This document shows positions 18,701-27,591 of a stretch of DNA of 64,000 bases, piece after piece (position 1 is the first letter of the stretch; each line of letters begins with the position of its first letter). A program made the translations under genes and the position numbers. Source of the stretch: Actinomycetes bacterium (lineage in GTDB: Bacteria > Actinomycetota > Acidimicrobiia > Acidimicrobiales > RAAP-2); NCBI GenBank assembly GCA_021831035.1, contig JAKBNL010000003.1:1-64000 (forward strand), in the 5' to 3' direction. The notes beneath the pieces are model-generated. The model was not told the DNA's origin. It searched no databases and saw nothing but the letters and a program-made list of their open reading frames with translations.

Positions 18701-20209
18701 ACCCTGACTATCGGTGACGCCTCGAACGGCGGCGTGGTCTCTTTCCGAGGCTCGGCCGCGGGTCCCCTCGGCCCGACGACGGTCGGCGGCACGATGAGCA
18801 TCACGACGACCCTCGACACGGCCGTCACCGTGTCGGCCGGCGCGCAGTTGGCGGAGGACGCCACGTCGGGGCTGGCCTCGGTGACCAACGACGGGGGTCT
18901 CGTCACCCTCGCCGCCCCGAGCCAGATCACCCTCGGGGGCCTCTCCGCGCTCAACGCGACGGGCTCCGGGGGCCGCGTGACTCTCGTCCTCTCGCCCTTT
19001 GGAGCCGCGGACCTCGTCCAGAACGCCGGGACCCTCGAGCTCGGGGGGGCGAGCCTCACCACCCAGGACTACTCGGGCGCGCCCACGGGGACGTCCTGGA
19101 CGGTCGTGAGCCTCAACAACGCGCTCGGGGCCCGCGAGACCGGGACCTTCAACGGCCTGCCCAACGGATCGGTCTTCACCGACGGTCTCGGCACGACCCG
19201 CTTCCTGATCACCTACCCGGCCGAGAACGGCGGGAACCCCTCACAGGGCGTCGTGCTCACGAACGTGACCGGCGACACCGCGCCGGGCCAGCCCGGCGCG
19301 GTGAGCGCCCTCGCCGGCGACTCGGCCGCCAACGTCAGCTGGACCGCCCCGGTCAACGACGGCGGCCTCGCGGTGACGGGCTACACCGTGACCGCGTCGG
19401 ACGCGACGACACCGGCCAACGGCGGCGAGACCTGCACGACGACCGGCACCACCTACTGCACGGTGGCCGGGCTGACCAACGGCGACTCCTACACCTTCAC
19501 GGTGACCGCGACGAACCCCATCGGCACCGGCGCCGCGTCGAGCGCCTCCAACGCGGTCGTCCCGATCTCCGGTGGTGGCGGTGGTGGCGGTGGTGGCGGT
19601 GGTGGCGGTGGTGGCGGCGGTGGTGGTGGTGGTGCGGTGAACCCGCCCACGCCGCCCACGGGACCCACCCAGACCCAAGCCCCCCTCAGCGTCTCGTCCA
19701 CGAGCTCGTCGACCTCGACGGGGCTCGGGGGGAGCTTCACGCTCACGACCTCGGGCGGGTCGGGCACCGGCGCGATCAGCTACACCGTCTCGGACGGGAC
19801 GGCGAAGGGGTGTGCCGTCACGGGCGGGGTCCTCACGGCGACGACGCCGGGGACGTGCCTCGTCACGGCGACCAAGGCCGCGGACGCCACGTACCTCGCG
19901 ATCTCGGCGAACCAGACGTTCACCTTCACCGCCCCGCCCCTGCCCGGGCGGGTGCTCGTCCCCTTCGCGAGCGGCCACAGCGCCCTCACGGGTGCCGAGA
20001 GCGCGACGCTGCACCGCTTCGCCGCCCACCTCCTCGCGGGGGCGACCGTCGTGATCGTGGTCGGGACCAAGGGCGACGTCGCCGCGGCCCACCAGCGCCT
20101 CCAAGCGGTCGAGCGGATCCTCCGGGCCCACGGCGGGATCCACCTCGTGGTGCGCTTCGAGCCCGCCAGCCGCTCCACCACCCTGGTGGTGCGGGCCCTG
20201 CGTCAGTAG
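15800..20209 (+). CDS. Very large exported sialidase/BNR-repeat protein with Gly tract
   Basis: The 1469-residue protein starts at a TTG behind GGGAGG and has a signal peptide (AAVLGVAAVSLVAFTTSTVLVAAPAGA). Residues ~70-810 carry many Asp-box/BNR-type units (for example STDGGQTW, SADGGATW, STDGGANW, SQDGGSTW), which form a beta-propeller as in VPS10/xyloglucanase-type proteins. A beta-rich region and a fibronectin type III domain (APGQPGAVSALAG...WTAPVNDGG) follow. Then come 21 consecutive glycines, a Ser/Thr-rich segment, and a C-terminal ~85-residue region with an OmpA-like pattern (VLVPFASGHSALTGAE, VVIVVGTKGD). It is probably a surface glycan-binding or glycan-cleaving protein. No catalytic residues can be assigned by eye. 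Confidence 0.75.
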   Translation: MTIRSVGRRAMAAVLGVAAVSLVAFTTSTVLVAAPAGASPSAGASHLVLNPVGGNNYFASLRGVGYEQTLLNAQVQASALPTNAPFGAGNAVPTWTPLGPAPEANGYGGANSGRVTGLAVSPSGTLYLASAGGGVWTSTNGGTSWSTSTDAQPDIAMGSVTVDPTNTAYVFAGTGEQNQCLDCFYGDGILESADGGQTWTTVNPGGMFTGVDIGSITVVPGAPAISSTTVLAGTSAGLFVSTDGGQTWTAESTADPAGWAYGNAPVSSVTLNTDTSPVSIYAYVQGTGVVYSADGGATWSVSLPLPIAAGRYDTGSIALAPGATQASTTVYASLGSGPGSGYVGFYTSTDGGQTWNASTMCNSGGASPNPEVGCVPYFTSDNYSYYGTDSDANGDQSWYDNVIAVDPLNPQIIVAAGIGLVESTDGGANWTNLNGGGYFSTPSPLFHPDFHALTFDAAGNLYFGNDGGVWELPAADVASATTTGLANLNTNLDITQFYPGVAEAGNASTILAGAQDNGTNLYSASATPPTTWNEVLGGDGAYSAIDQANPNDQVAEADVSSGSGLYATTDGWNTVFNNITPPGFNGSNWVAPLVIEQGTPGPTVLFGGAGVFTSTDFGTSWSGPTGYGASNFVLTSALAVAPSNPSIVYAGYDDGTIEVSQDGGSTWTTVQAANGVEVTHIAVDPTSPTTIYVTSSAVGFQGLPTGGQAGPPSVVEYTTTTTTPTLTDLTGDLAPGVPTSSVVPDGNGGLIVATDVGVFWAKTLNGASTSWVRLGAGLPNVQVMDVALTAHGTVIAYTHGRGVWTIPFTTSAATGATICTWNGGSGTGGSDWSVGSNWTTTSGAPCTGPGGPPAGAQIVFPASAVSTTVNWDSGTEAGGGGVAPATTFDSISIEGNYLFNDDSGGVPITLDVGATNNAPCGPSVGLCVTTSPVYLPMGFDFADTQELAANTRDIVYLDGAVSWAPSVTLTIGDASNGGVVSFRGSAAGPLGPTTVGGTMSITTTLDTAVTVSAGAQLAEDATSGLASVTNDGGLVTLAAPSQITLGGLSALNATGSGGRVTLVLSPFGAADLVQNAGTLELGGASLTTQDYSGAPTGTSWTVVSLNNALGARETGTFNGLPNGSVFTDGLGTTRFLITYPAENGGNPSQGVVLTNVTGDTAPGQPGAVSALAGDSAANVSWTAPVNDGGLAVTGYTVTASDATTPANGGETCTTTGTTYCTVAGLTNGDSYTFTVTATNPIGTGAASSASNAVVPISGGGGGGGGGGGGGGGGGGGGGAVNPPTPPTGPTQTQAPLSVSSTSSSTSTGLGGSFTLTTSGGSGTGAISYTVSDGTAKGCAVTGGVLTATTPGTCLVTATKAADATYLAISANQTFTFTAPPLPGRVLVPFASGHSALTGAESATLHRFAAHLLAGATVVIVVGTKGDVAAAHQRLQAVERILRAHGGIHLVVRFEPASRSTTLVVRALRQ
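19571..19633 (+). repeat. GGT/GGC repeat encoding 21 glycines
   Basis: Twenty-one consecutive glycine codons, mostly GGT alternating with GGC, form a simple-sequence tract in frame within the large BNR protein. It probably acts as a flexible linker between the fibronectin domain and the C-terminal region. Its length could vary by slippage, always in 3-bp units. Confidence 0.9.
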
Positions 20210-20215
20210 GTCGGT

Positions 20216-20249
20216 CCCCGGGCCGGGCCCCCAAGGGCCCGGCCCGGGG
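20216..20249. terminator. Bidirectional GC-rich hairpin terminator
   Basis: A 15-bp perfect stem (CCCCGGGCCGGGCCC with GGGCCCGGCCCGGGG) encloses loop CCAA. It is placed between the convergent BNR gene and the tetR gene that ends at 20259. Confidence 0.78.
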
Positions 20250-20258
20250 CGAGACCGA

Positions 20259-20879
20259 CTAGGCGCGGGCCCCGTCGGTCGACGAGCCGGCCAGTCGGGC
20301 CAGGGCCAGCAGCCAGTCGCTCTGGTCGTCCCAGTCGGCGTCGAGGTCGTGCAGGGCCCGGGCGACCATCTGGCTCTCGAGCAGCAGGGCCCACTGGCGC
20401 CCCGAGAGGGTGTCGGGCAGGAGACCGCGGGCGACGGCCTCGCCGTAGAGTTCGGCGCAGCGTCCCAGGTAGCGCGAGTACACCTCGAGGAAACCCGGGC
20501 GCAGGCTGGGTCGGGCGAGGGCCGTGGCCGAGACCCGCAGGTAGGCCTGGCGGTTCCTCGTGTGCGCCTCCTTGCGGGCCGGGTCGACGAGGTAGGCGTG
20601 GAGACTGTCGAGCAGGTGGCCCGTCGGGTGGGGTCCGTCGAGGACCCCCTCGATGCCCTGGACGATGCCGTCGGTGATCTCGGTGAGGATCGAGAGCAGG
20701 GCCGCGTCGATGAGCCCCTGGCGGGAGCGGAAGTGGCCGTAGATGACGCTCGTCGAGAGTCCGGTCTCCTGGCAGATGTCCAGGATGCGCACCTCGCCCT
20801 CGTCGGCCGCCCAGAGGCGCCGCACGGTGGCCCCGATCAGGGCGTCGCGTGCTGAACGGTCGGGTGTTCCCTCGGCCAC
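20259..20879 (-). CDS. TetR-family transcriptional regulator
   Basis: The 206-residue protein has an N-terminal TetR helix-turn-helix (EVRILDICQETGLSTSVIYG, HFRSRQGLIDAAL) and a variable helical ligand domain. The ligand and target genes are not evident. The next gene on the same strand upstream is the LLM oxidoreductase, separated by 59 bases. That makes the flavoprotein a reasonable but unproven partner. Confidence 0.88.
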   Translation of the reverse strand: MAEGTPDRSARDALIGATVRRLWAADEGEVRILDICQETGLSTSVIYGHFRSRQGLIDAALLSILTEITDGIVQGIEGVLDGPHPTGHLLDSLHAYLVDPARKEAHTRNRQAYLRVSATALARPSLRPGFLEVYSRYLGRCAELYGEAVARGLLPDTLSGRQWALLLESQMVARALHDLDADWDDQSDWLLALARLAGSSTDGARA

Positions 20880-20938
20880 GGGCCGAACCTACTCCTGGGG
20901 TGTCACGGTCGGCTTGGAGACCGCCTCCGAACTCGGGC

Positions 20939-21835
20939 TTAGCCCACTACGACTTCGGCTAGGCGGCGCCACTCCTCGAGGGGAGGCTCGGAACCCTCGC
21001 CGAGCACTTGGAGCAGCACGTGGTCGGCCCCGGCGGCCCGGTGCTGGGCGACCACCTCGCGGGCGCCCTCGAGGTCCACGTGGGCGACCAGCGCCTCGCA
21101 GAGCGCCTCGGAGCCCCCGCGCACCCAGTCGGCCTCGGTGAAGCCCAGGCGGGCCCAGTTGTTCCGGTAGTTCGCGAGTCCGGTGTAGAAGTCGAGGTGG
21201 GCGTGGGCCCGCTCGAGGTAGGTCGCGCGGTCCTGGCCGAGGACGACCGCCTGCTCGACGACGAGGAATCCCCCGCCCAGGGCGGCTCGGGCGGTGGCGG
21301 TGTGACCGGGGGTCACGAGGTAGGTGAAGGCGCCGTCGGCGCGCGCGCTCGCGAGCCGGAGCATCCGGGGCCCCAGGGCCGCGAGGACGACCGGCACCGG
21401 CGTCTCGGCCTCGGGGGCGTGCATCGGGACCGCGTCCATGGCTTCGAGGTAGTCGCGCAGATGCTCGACCGGTGAGCCGTAGGCGTGACCCCGGAGCCGC
21501 TCGACGAGGGGCTGGTGGCTCACCCCGAGCCCCAGCACGAACCGGTCGCCACTGGCCGCGGCGAGCGTGCGCGCGGCGTTGCGCGTGGCGACGGCGTCGC
21601 GGGCCCAGACGTTGGCGATCCCCGTGGCGACGGTGAGGCGCGTCGTGACCGAGAGGAAGAGGGCGGCCTGGGTGTAGGCCTCGCGGCCCCAGGCCTCGGG
21701 GAACCAGAGGGAGGGGTAGCCCAGGTCCTCGATCTCCTGGGCCAGCTGGATGGCCCGCACCGGGGGGACCGCGTCGAAGGTGGCGCTCCAGAGCCCGACC
21801 GTCCCGCGCAGCGAGGAGAGCGCCGTCGACTCCAC
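20939..21835 (-). CDS. LLM-class flavin/F420-dependent oxidoreductase
   Basis: The 298-residue TIM-barrel protein shows the luciferase-like monooxygenase pattern: AQEIEDLGYPSLWFPEAWGR, TTRLTVATGIANVWARDAVA, DRFVLGLGVSHQPLVE, VPVVLAALGPRMLRLA and ADGAFTYLVTPGHT. In actinobacteria most such proteins use coenzyme F420. The substrate is unknown. It is divergent from the esterase gene at 21891. Confidence 0.85.
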   Translation of the reverse strand: MESTALSSLRGTVGLWSATFDAVPPVRAIQLAQEIEDLGYPSLWFPEAWGREAYTQAALFLSVTTRLTVATGIANVWARDAVATRNAARTLAAASGDRFVLGLGVSHQPLVERLRGHAYGSPVEHLRDYLEAMDAVPMHAPEAETPVPVVLAALGPRMLRLASARADGAFTYLVTPGHTATARAALGGGFLVVEQAVVLGQDRATYLERAHAHLDFYTGLANYRNNWARLGFTEADWVRGGSEALCEALVAHVDLEGAREVVAQHRAAGADHVLLQVLGEGSEPPLEEWRRLAEVVVG

Positions 21836-21890
21836 GCTCCGACCCTACCCACCGGGCGAGGGGGGTCGCGTCGGCCCTAAGAATGGGGGG

Positions 21891-23516
21891 ATGGCCTACC
21901 TCGTCCTCGCCCTCAGCGCGTTCCTCGCGCTCTCGGGCGCGACGGCGCTGCGTCCGGGGCGCCGGGGGCTCTTCGCCGCCCTGGCCTTCCCGGTGGGCTG
22001 GGCGGCCGGTGAGCTCGCCGGCCAGGCGCTCGTGGTCGAGGCCCTGCTCATCGCCCTCTTGCACTGGTGGGGCTGGCCGCGCACCGACGGCCTGGGCGAG
22101 GCCGTGATCGCCCTCGCGGCGCTCGTGGCGGCGGAGAACCTGGCGCTCGTCGCGATCTCCTTTCGCTCGCGCTCGGTCGTCGCCCGGGCGATCGAGGGGG
22201 CGCCGGACCGGGCGCTCGCCCTCGCGCGCCCGGGCGAGGACCGCTTCGGCACCTGGTGGCGCACGGCCCTGCAGTTCTCCCCCCACCCCCGGGGGATGGA
22301 GATCCACCGCGACCTCGCCTACGGCGCGCACCCGCGCAACCGACTCGACGTCTGGCGCCTGCCCGACGCCGGCCCGGGCGCACCGGTCGTCCTGTACCTC
22401 CACGGCGGCGCCTGGACCTTCGGCGACAAGCGCGAGCAGGGCCGCCCGATGCTGCACGAGTTCGTGGCCCAGGGCTGGGTGGCCGTGACCCCCAACTACC
22501 GCCTGGCCCCGCGCGACCCCTGGCCGGCCCCGATGCAGGACGCGGTGGCCGCGCTCGCCTGGGTGAAGGGCGAGATCGCCCGCTACGGCGGCGACCCCGA
22601 GCGGGTCGTCGTCGCCGGCGGCTCGGCCGGGGGCCACCTCGCGGCCCTCGTCGGCCTGGCCGGGGCCGACCCGGCCTGGCGGCCGGCGGGGGTGGGCGAC
22701 GAGCTCGACCTCGCGGTGCGGGCCGTGCTGTCCTACTACGGGGTCCTCGAGATGACCGGCGACGAGGACCACTGGCACGGCCTGGGCGAGGGGCTGGTGC
22801 GCCTCCTCGAGCACCGCGTCGTCCAGCTCCCCTACGCCGGCCACGAGGACCTCTACCGCTCGATCTCGCCGATGGAGCGGATCGGCCGCGACGCCCCGAC
22901 CTTCCTCGTCGTCCAGGGCACCAACGACACCCTGGTCGACTACCGGGTGGCCCGGGGGTTCGTCGCGCGCTTTCGCGCGAGCGCCTTCGCCCCCTGCTAC
23001 CACGTGGAGCTGCCCTTCACCCAGCACGCCTTCGACGTGACGGCGAGCCCGCGCACCTCGGCGACGACCCGCGCGGCCCTGGCCGTCGCGACGGCCGCCG
23101 TCGCCACCCGCGAGCCCACCCCGCCCGCGCTCGCGGCCAGCTACCAGGTGCCCCCCACCGTGCTCGAGGTCGACCTCGCCGGGCGCTACGTCGGGGCCCT
23201 CGAGGCGGCGAGCGTGCTCGGCCCCTACGTCGTGGTGACCCCCGACAACCCCCGCTCGGTGCCGACCCCTCCCGAGGTGAACGCCCGGCGCCGCGCCGAG
23301 ATGGCCGGGTCCCTCGCCGGGCTCGGGCTGGTGGCGCACCCGACGCGCGCGAGCGACCCCACGGGGGCGTGGCCGAGCGAGGAGGGCTTCGCCCTGTCGG
23401 GGCTGGGACCGCGCGAGGCGACGGCCCTCTCGCGGGCCTGGGGCCAGTACGCGTACTACGAGGTGACCGGCGAGGGGGTCGCCGTGCGCGACGCCGCGAC
23501 CGGCGCGCGGCTCTAG
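21891..23516 (+). CDS. Alpha/beta hydrolase (carboxylesterase) fused to DUF3293
   Basis: The 541-residue protein starts with ~3 transmembrane segments (YLVLALSAFLALSGATAL onward). It then has a carboxylesterase-type domain with the oxyanion HGGAW, nucleophile elbow GGSAGGHLA, acid region VVQGTNDTLVDYR and histidine in FTQHAFDV. After ~residue 405 comes a separate C-terminal domain (GPYVVVTPDNPRSVPTPPEV, SEEGFALSGLG, RAWGQYAYYEVTGEG) matching DUF3293. That domain normally occurs as a small stand-alone protein. The start is the ATG at 21891, near the divergent LLM gene. It overlaps convergent valS by 4 bases. Confidence 0.8.
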   Translation: MAYLVLALSAFLALSGATALRPGRRGLFAALAFPVGWAAGELAGQALVVEALLIALLHWWGWPRTDGLGEAVIALAALVAAENLALVAISFRSRSVVARAIEGAPDRALALARPGEDRFGTWWRTALQFSPHPRGMEIHRDLAYGAHPRNRLDVWRLPDAGPGAPVVLYLHGGAWTFGDKREQGRPMLHEFVAQGWVAVTPNYRLAPRDPWPAPMQDAVAALAWVKGEIARYGGDPERVVVAGGSAGGHLAALVGLAGADPAWRPAGVGDELDLAVRAVLSYYGVLEMTGDEDHWHGLGEGLVRLLEHRVVQLPYAGHEDLYRSISPMERIGRDAPTFLVVQGTNDTLVDYRVARGFVARFRASAFAPCYHVELPFTQHAFDVTASPRTSATTRAALAVATAAVATREPTPPALAASYQVPPTVLEVDLAGRYVGALEAASVLGPYVVVTPDNPRSVPTPPEVNARRRAEMAGSLAGLGLVAHPTRASDPTGAWPSEEGFALSGLGPREATALSRAWGQYAYYEVTGEGVAVRDAATGARL

Positions 23517-26068
23517 TCGGTCGGGGCGAGCGCGACCGCGACGACCAGCTCGGGGCCCTCGGCGTACTCCACGCGCTCGATCGAGCCCGCGGCCCGGAGG
23601 TCCGCCGCGGCGCGGCGTATAGCCTCGAGCGTCTCGGCCGGGCCGGTGAGGGCGAGGGCCGCGACGCTCGCCCGCTGGGAGACCCGGGCGGTGCTCTTCT
23701 CGCGCCGGACCGCCTCGAGGACCTCGCGCAGCGCGTCGTAGGTCGGCTCGACCGGGGCGACGGCCAACGGCGCGGGCCAGGGTGCGCGGTGGACCGAGCC
23801 CTCGTGCCACCACCGCCAGACCTCCTCGGTGACGTAGGGGAGGAAGGGGGCGAAGAGGCGCTGGAGGCTCGAGAGCGCGAGGGCGAGGGTCGCGCGGGCC
23901 GAGCGCACCTCGGCCGGGGCGCCCTCGCCGTAGGCGCGCAGCTTCACGAGTTCGAGGTAGTCGTCGCAGAACCCCCAGAAGAACGCCTCGACGCGCTCGA
24001 GGACCCGGGCGTAGTCGTAGCGCTCGAAGAGCTCGGTCGCCTCCAGGATGAGCCCGTCGAGCTGGGCGGCGAGGTCGCGGTCGAGCGGCGCGGTGATGTC
24101 GGGGGCCGCGTAGGCGACGCCGGGCTCGAGCCGGCCGAGGACGAACTTGCTGGCGTTCAGGATCTTGATCGCGAGGCGTCGGCCGACCTTCATCTGGCCC
24201 TCGTCGACGGCGGTGTCGGTGCCGGGCCGGCCGAGCGCCGCCCAGTAGCGCACGGCGTCGGCGCCGTGGCGCTCGAGCAGGGGCAGCGGGGTCACCGCGT
24301 TGCCCTTGGACTTGGACATCTTCTTGCGCTCGGGGTCGAGCACCCAGCCCGAGACCAGCACGTGGGTGAAGGGCAGGCTGTCGTGGCCCAGGTGGGCGCG
24401 CACCACCGTCGAGAACAGCCAGGTCCGGATGATCTCGTGGGCCTGCAGGCGCAGGTCGAAGGGGAAGAGGCGGGGGAAGAGGTCGGTGCCCCACTGGCCG
24501 GCGATCTGGGGCGAGAGCGAGCTCGTGGCCCAGGTGTCCATCACGTCGGGGTCGCCGACGAAGCCGCCCGGTCGGCCCCGCTGGTCCTCGGCGTAGCCCG
24601 GGGGGGCGTCGCTGGAGGGGTCGACGGGCAGGTCGGCCGGGGCCGGGCGCAGGGGGTGGTCGACGTCGACCTCGCCCTGGTCGTCGAGGGGGTACCACAG
24701 GGGGAAGGGGACGCCGAAGAAGCGCTGGCGCGAGATGTTCCAGTCGACGTTGAGCCCCTCGACCCACGAGCGGTAGCGGTGGCGCATGAACTCGGGGTGC
24801 CAGTCGAGCTCGTCGCCGCGGGCGAGCAGGGCCTCACGGTTCTCCAGGGTGCGCACGAACCACTGGCGGCTCGTCACGATCTCGAGCGGCCGCTCGCCCT
24901 TCTCGTAGAACTTCACGGGGTGGGTGATCTCACGCAGGTCGCCCACCAGCGCGCCGGCCTCGCGCAGCCTCTCCACCACGACGGCGCGGGCCTGGGTGAC
25001 GGTGCGCCCGACGATCTCGGCGTAGTGGGCGTTGGCCGTGGCCGGGTCCACCGAGGCGAAGGCCGGGTCGGCGAAGTCACAGGCCCCGAAGCGCCCGTCG
25101 CGGCCGATGAGGGCCCGGGTGGGCAGCTCGAGGTCGCGCCACCACGTGACGTCGGTCGTGTCGCCGAAGGTGCAGACCATGGCGATCCCCGAGCCCTTCT
25201 CCGGGTCGGCGAGCTCGTGGGCGACGACCGGCACCTCGACCGAGAAGAGCGGCGTGCGCACGGCCGTGCCCACCAGCCCGGTGTAGCGGGGGTCCTCGGG
25301 GTGGCAGACGAGGGCCACGCAGCTGGCGAGCAGCTCGGGCCGGGTCGTCTCGATCTCGACGGTGCCCGGCGCCCCGACCCGGTCGAAGGCCACCCGGTGG
25401 TAGACCCCGGGGCGCTCGCGGTCCTCGAGCTCGGCCTGGGAGACCGCCGTCTGGAAGTCGACGTCCCAGAGGGTCGGCGCCACGCTCGCGTAGACCTCGC
25501 CGCGCTCGAGCATCTCGAGGAACGCGCGCTGGGAGATCGCGCGCGCGTGGGGCGAGATCGTCGAGTACTCGAGGGTCCAGTCGACGGAGAGCCCGAGGAA
25601 CTTCCACAGCCCCTGGAAGGCCTCCTCGTCGATCGCGGTGAGCCGCGTGCACAGCTCGACGAAGTTGCGCCGCGAGACCGGCGTGCGTCCGTCGCCGGCG
25701 GTCTCGTCGGGTGAGAAGTCGGGGTCGTAGGGGAGCGTCGGGTCGCAGCGCACCCCGTAGTAGTTCTGGACCCGGCGCTCGGTGGGCAGGCCGTTGTCGT
25801 CCCAGCCCACGGGGTAGAAGACGTCGCGTCCGCGCATGCGGAAGAACCGGGCCATGAGGTCGCCGTGGGTGTAGCTGAAGACGTGGCCCAGGTGCAGGCT
25901 CCCCGAGACGGTGGGCGGGGGCGTGTCGATCGCGTAGATCGTGGCCTCGGTCGCCGCGCGGTCGAAGAGGTAGACGCCCTCGGCGTCCCAGCGCTCGGCC
26001 CAGACCGACTCCAGGCCGTCGACCGTGGGCGAGTCGGGGACCCGGTAGGCCGGGGGCTGGTCGGGCAT
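23513..26068 (-). CDS. valS: Valyl-tRNA synthetase
   Basis: The 851-residue class I synthetase has the HIGH motif in PPPTVSGSLHLGHVFSYTHG, the editing (CP1) region, KMSKS in KKMSKSKGN, and a C-terminal anticodon-binding domain (ELFERYDYARVLERVEAFFW). The C-terminal coiled coil is short, as in compact ValRS forms. It is divergent from cysS with only 19 bases between starts, so their promoters must overlap. Confidence 0.95.
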   Translation of the reverse strand: MPDQPPAYRVPDSPTVDGLESVWAERWDAEGVYLFDRAATEATIYAIDTPPPTVSGSLHLGHVFSYTHGDLMARFFRMRGRDVFYPVGWDDNGLPTERRVQNYYGVRCDPTLPYDPDFSPDETAGDGRTPVSRRNFVELCTRLTAIDEEAFQGLWKFLGLSVDWTLEYSTISPHARAISQRAFLEMLERGEVYASVAPTLWDVDFQTAVSQAELEDRERPGVYHRVAFDRVGAPGTVEIETTRPELLASCVALVCHPEDPRYTGLVGTAVRTPLFSVEVPVVAHELADPEKGSGIAMVCTFGDTTDVTWWRDLELPTRALIGRDGRFGACDFADPAFASVDPATANAHYAEIVGRTVTQARAVVVERLREAGALVGDLREITHPVKFYEKGERPLEIVTSRQWFVRTLENREALLARGDELDWHPEFMRHRYRSWVEGLNVDWNISRQRFFGVPFPLWYPLDDQGEVDVDHPLRPAPADLPVDPSSDAPPGYAEDQRGRPGGFVGDPDVMDTWATSSLSPQIAGQWGTDLFPRLFPFDLRLQAHEIIRTWLFSTVVRAHLGHDSLPFTHVLVSGWVLDPERKKMSKSKGNAVTPLPLLERHGADAVRYWAALGRPGTDTAVDEGQMKVGRRLAIKILNASKFVLGRLEPGVAYAAPDITAPLDRDLAAQLDGLILEATELFERYDYARVLERVEAFFWGFCDDYLELVKLRAYGEGAPAEVRSARATLALALSSLQRLFAPFLPYVTEEVWRWWHEGSVHRAPWPAPLAVAPVEPTYDALREVLEAVRREKSTARVSQRASVAALALTGPAETLEAIRRAAADLRAAGSIERVEYAEGPELVVAVALAPTD

Positions 26069-26087
26069 GGTGGCGTAGTTTAGAGCA

Positions 26088-27482
26088 GTGATCCGGCTCT
26101 TCGACTCGGCGCGCGGCGAGGTCTGCGACCTGCACCTGCGCGACCCCGGGCGGGTCTCGATCTACGTCTGCGGCCCCACCGTCTACGGCCCGCCCCACCT
26201 CGGCCACGGCCGCTTCACCCTGGTCTGGGACGTGCTGCGGCGCTGGCTGACCTTCCAGGGGCTCAGCGTCCACTTCGTCTCGAACGTGACCGACGTCGAC
26301 GACAAGATCATCGCGCGCGCGCGCGCCGAGGGGCGCACCGAGCACGAGGTCGCCGCCGAGTGCGAGGCCGAGTGGTGGGCCGCGATGGCCCTCATCGGGG
26401 TGGCCCGGCCCGACGACGTGCCCCACGCCACCGACTACGTCGCGGGCATGGTCGAGCTCATCGAGTCCCTGCTCGATCGTGGCGCCGCGTACCGCACGAG
26501 CGACGGGGTGTACTTCGAGGTCGCGAGCGTGCGCGACTACGGCCTCGTGGCCCGCCAGCCCCTCGAGAGCCTGCGGGCCGGGGCCCGGGTGGAGGTGAAC
26601 GACGAGAAGCGCTCGCCGCTCGACTTCGCCCTGTGGAAGGCGGCCAAACCCGGCGAGCCGTCCTGGCCCGCGCCCTTCGGCGAGGGCCGCCCGGGCTGGC
26701 ACACCGAGTGCGTGGTGATGTCCCTCGACCTCCTGGGCGAGGACTTCGACCTGCACACCGGCGGGCTCGACCTGCGCTTCCCCCACCACGAGAACGAGCG
26801 GGCCCAGGCCGTGGCGCTCGGGCGGCCCTTCGCGCGCCACTGGGACCACAACGGGATGGTCACGGTCGGGGGCGAGAAGATGTCGAAGTCGCTCGGCAAC
26901 TTCACCTCGCTCACCGACCTCGCCGCGCGCACCGACCCGCGGGCCTACCGGCTGTTGGTGCTGCGCAGCCACTACCGCTCGCCCCTCGAGGTGAACCCCG
27001 CGACCATCGCCGACGCCGAGCGGGCCCTCGCGCGCCTGGACGCCTTCGCCCGGCGCTTCGACCTCGAGCCCCGTGCCGGCGACGACCAGCTCGAGCGCCA
27101 CGACCGCCACGACTTCGCCGAGGAGGCCGACGACCTCTACGAGCGGGTCGCGGCCGCCCTCAACGACGACCTCGACACGCCCCTGGCCGTCGCGGACCTG
27201 TTCGAGGCCGTCACCGCGGCGAACCAGATGCAGGACGAGGGCCGTCACGGCCCGGCCCGGCGCCTCGCCCACGCGGTGAACACCCTCTTCGGAGCGATGG
27301 GGCTCTCGCTGCGCGCGGGCACCGACGCGGTCGACGACGTGACGCGCCGGCTCGTGGCCGAGCGCGACGCCGCCCGGGCCCAGCGTCGATTCGCCGACGC
27401 CGACCGACTCCGCGACCAGCTCGTCGAGCGGGGCTGGGTGGTCGAGGACGGGCCCTCGGGGACGGTGGTGCGACGCGCCTAG
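26088..27482 (+). CDS. cysS: Cysteinyl-tRNA synthetase
   Basis: The 464-residue protein shows CysRS hallmarks: the zinc/HIGH region YVCGPTVYGPPHLGHGR, zinc ligands in WHTECVVMS and FPHHENERAQ, and the KMSKS motif in EKMSKSLGN. The C-terminal helical domain ends in the CysS-type motif (FADADRLRDQLVERGWVVED, GPSGTVVRR). An alternative is the related MshC ligase of mycothiol synthesis, but the length and the full C-terminal domain favour CysS. It starts at GTG 26088. Confidence 0.92.
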   Translation: MIRLFDSARGEVCDLHLRDPGRVSIYVCGPTVYGPPHLGHGRFTLVWDVLRRWLTFQGLSVHFVSNVTDVDDKIIARARAEGRTEHEVAAECEAEWWAAMALIGVARPDDVPHATDYVAGMVELIESLLDRGAAYRTSDGVYFEVASVRDYGLVARQPLESLRAGARVEVNDEKRSPLDFALWKAAKPGEPSWPAPFGEGRPGWHTECVVMSLDLLGEDFDLHTGGLDLRFPHHENERAQAVALGRPFARHWDHNGMVTVGGEKMSKSLGNFTSLTDLAARTDPRAYRLLVLRSHYRSPLEVNPATIADAERALARLDAFARRFDLEPRAGDDQLERHDRHDFAEEADDLYERVAAALNDDLDTPLAVADLFEAVTAANQMQDEGRHGPARRLAHAVNTLFGAMGLSLRAGTDAVDDVTRRLVAERDAARAQRRFADADRLRDQLVERGWVVEDGPSGTVVRRA

Positions 27483-27591
27483 ACGTCTTGTCGGCCGCGG
27501 GGACCCTCAGGTAGCGTTATCGGCGAGGTTGCCGTAGTGGTTCCCTCCAGGCCCGAGGTGGGCCGAGAAGCGTTAACCGAAGGAGGCCCCG

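Noticed and set aside
19571..19633. Simple GGT/GGC tract considered as a CRISPR-like or tandem repeat array
   Set aside because: It is a codon-level Gly homopolymer inside a reading frame, without spacers. No CRISPR array was seen anywhere in the window.
20889..25714. Very long open frames of about 1200-1300 codons on both strands
   Set aside because: They are out-of-frame shadows of the LLM, esterase and valS genes caused by very high GC at third positions. Their translations are Arg/Pro/Gly-rich with no domain.
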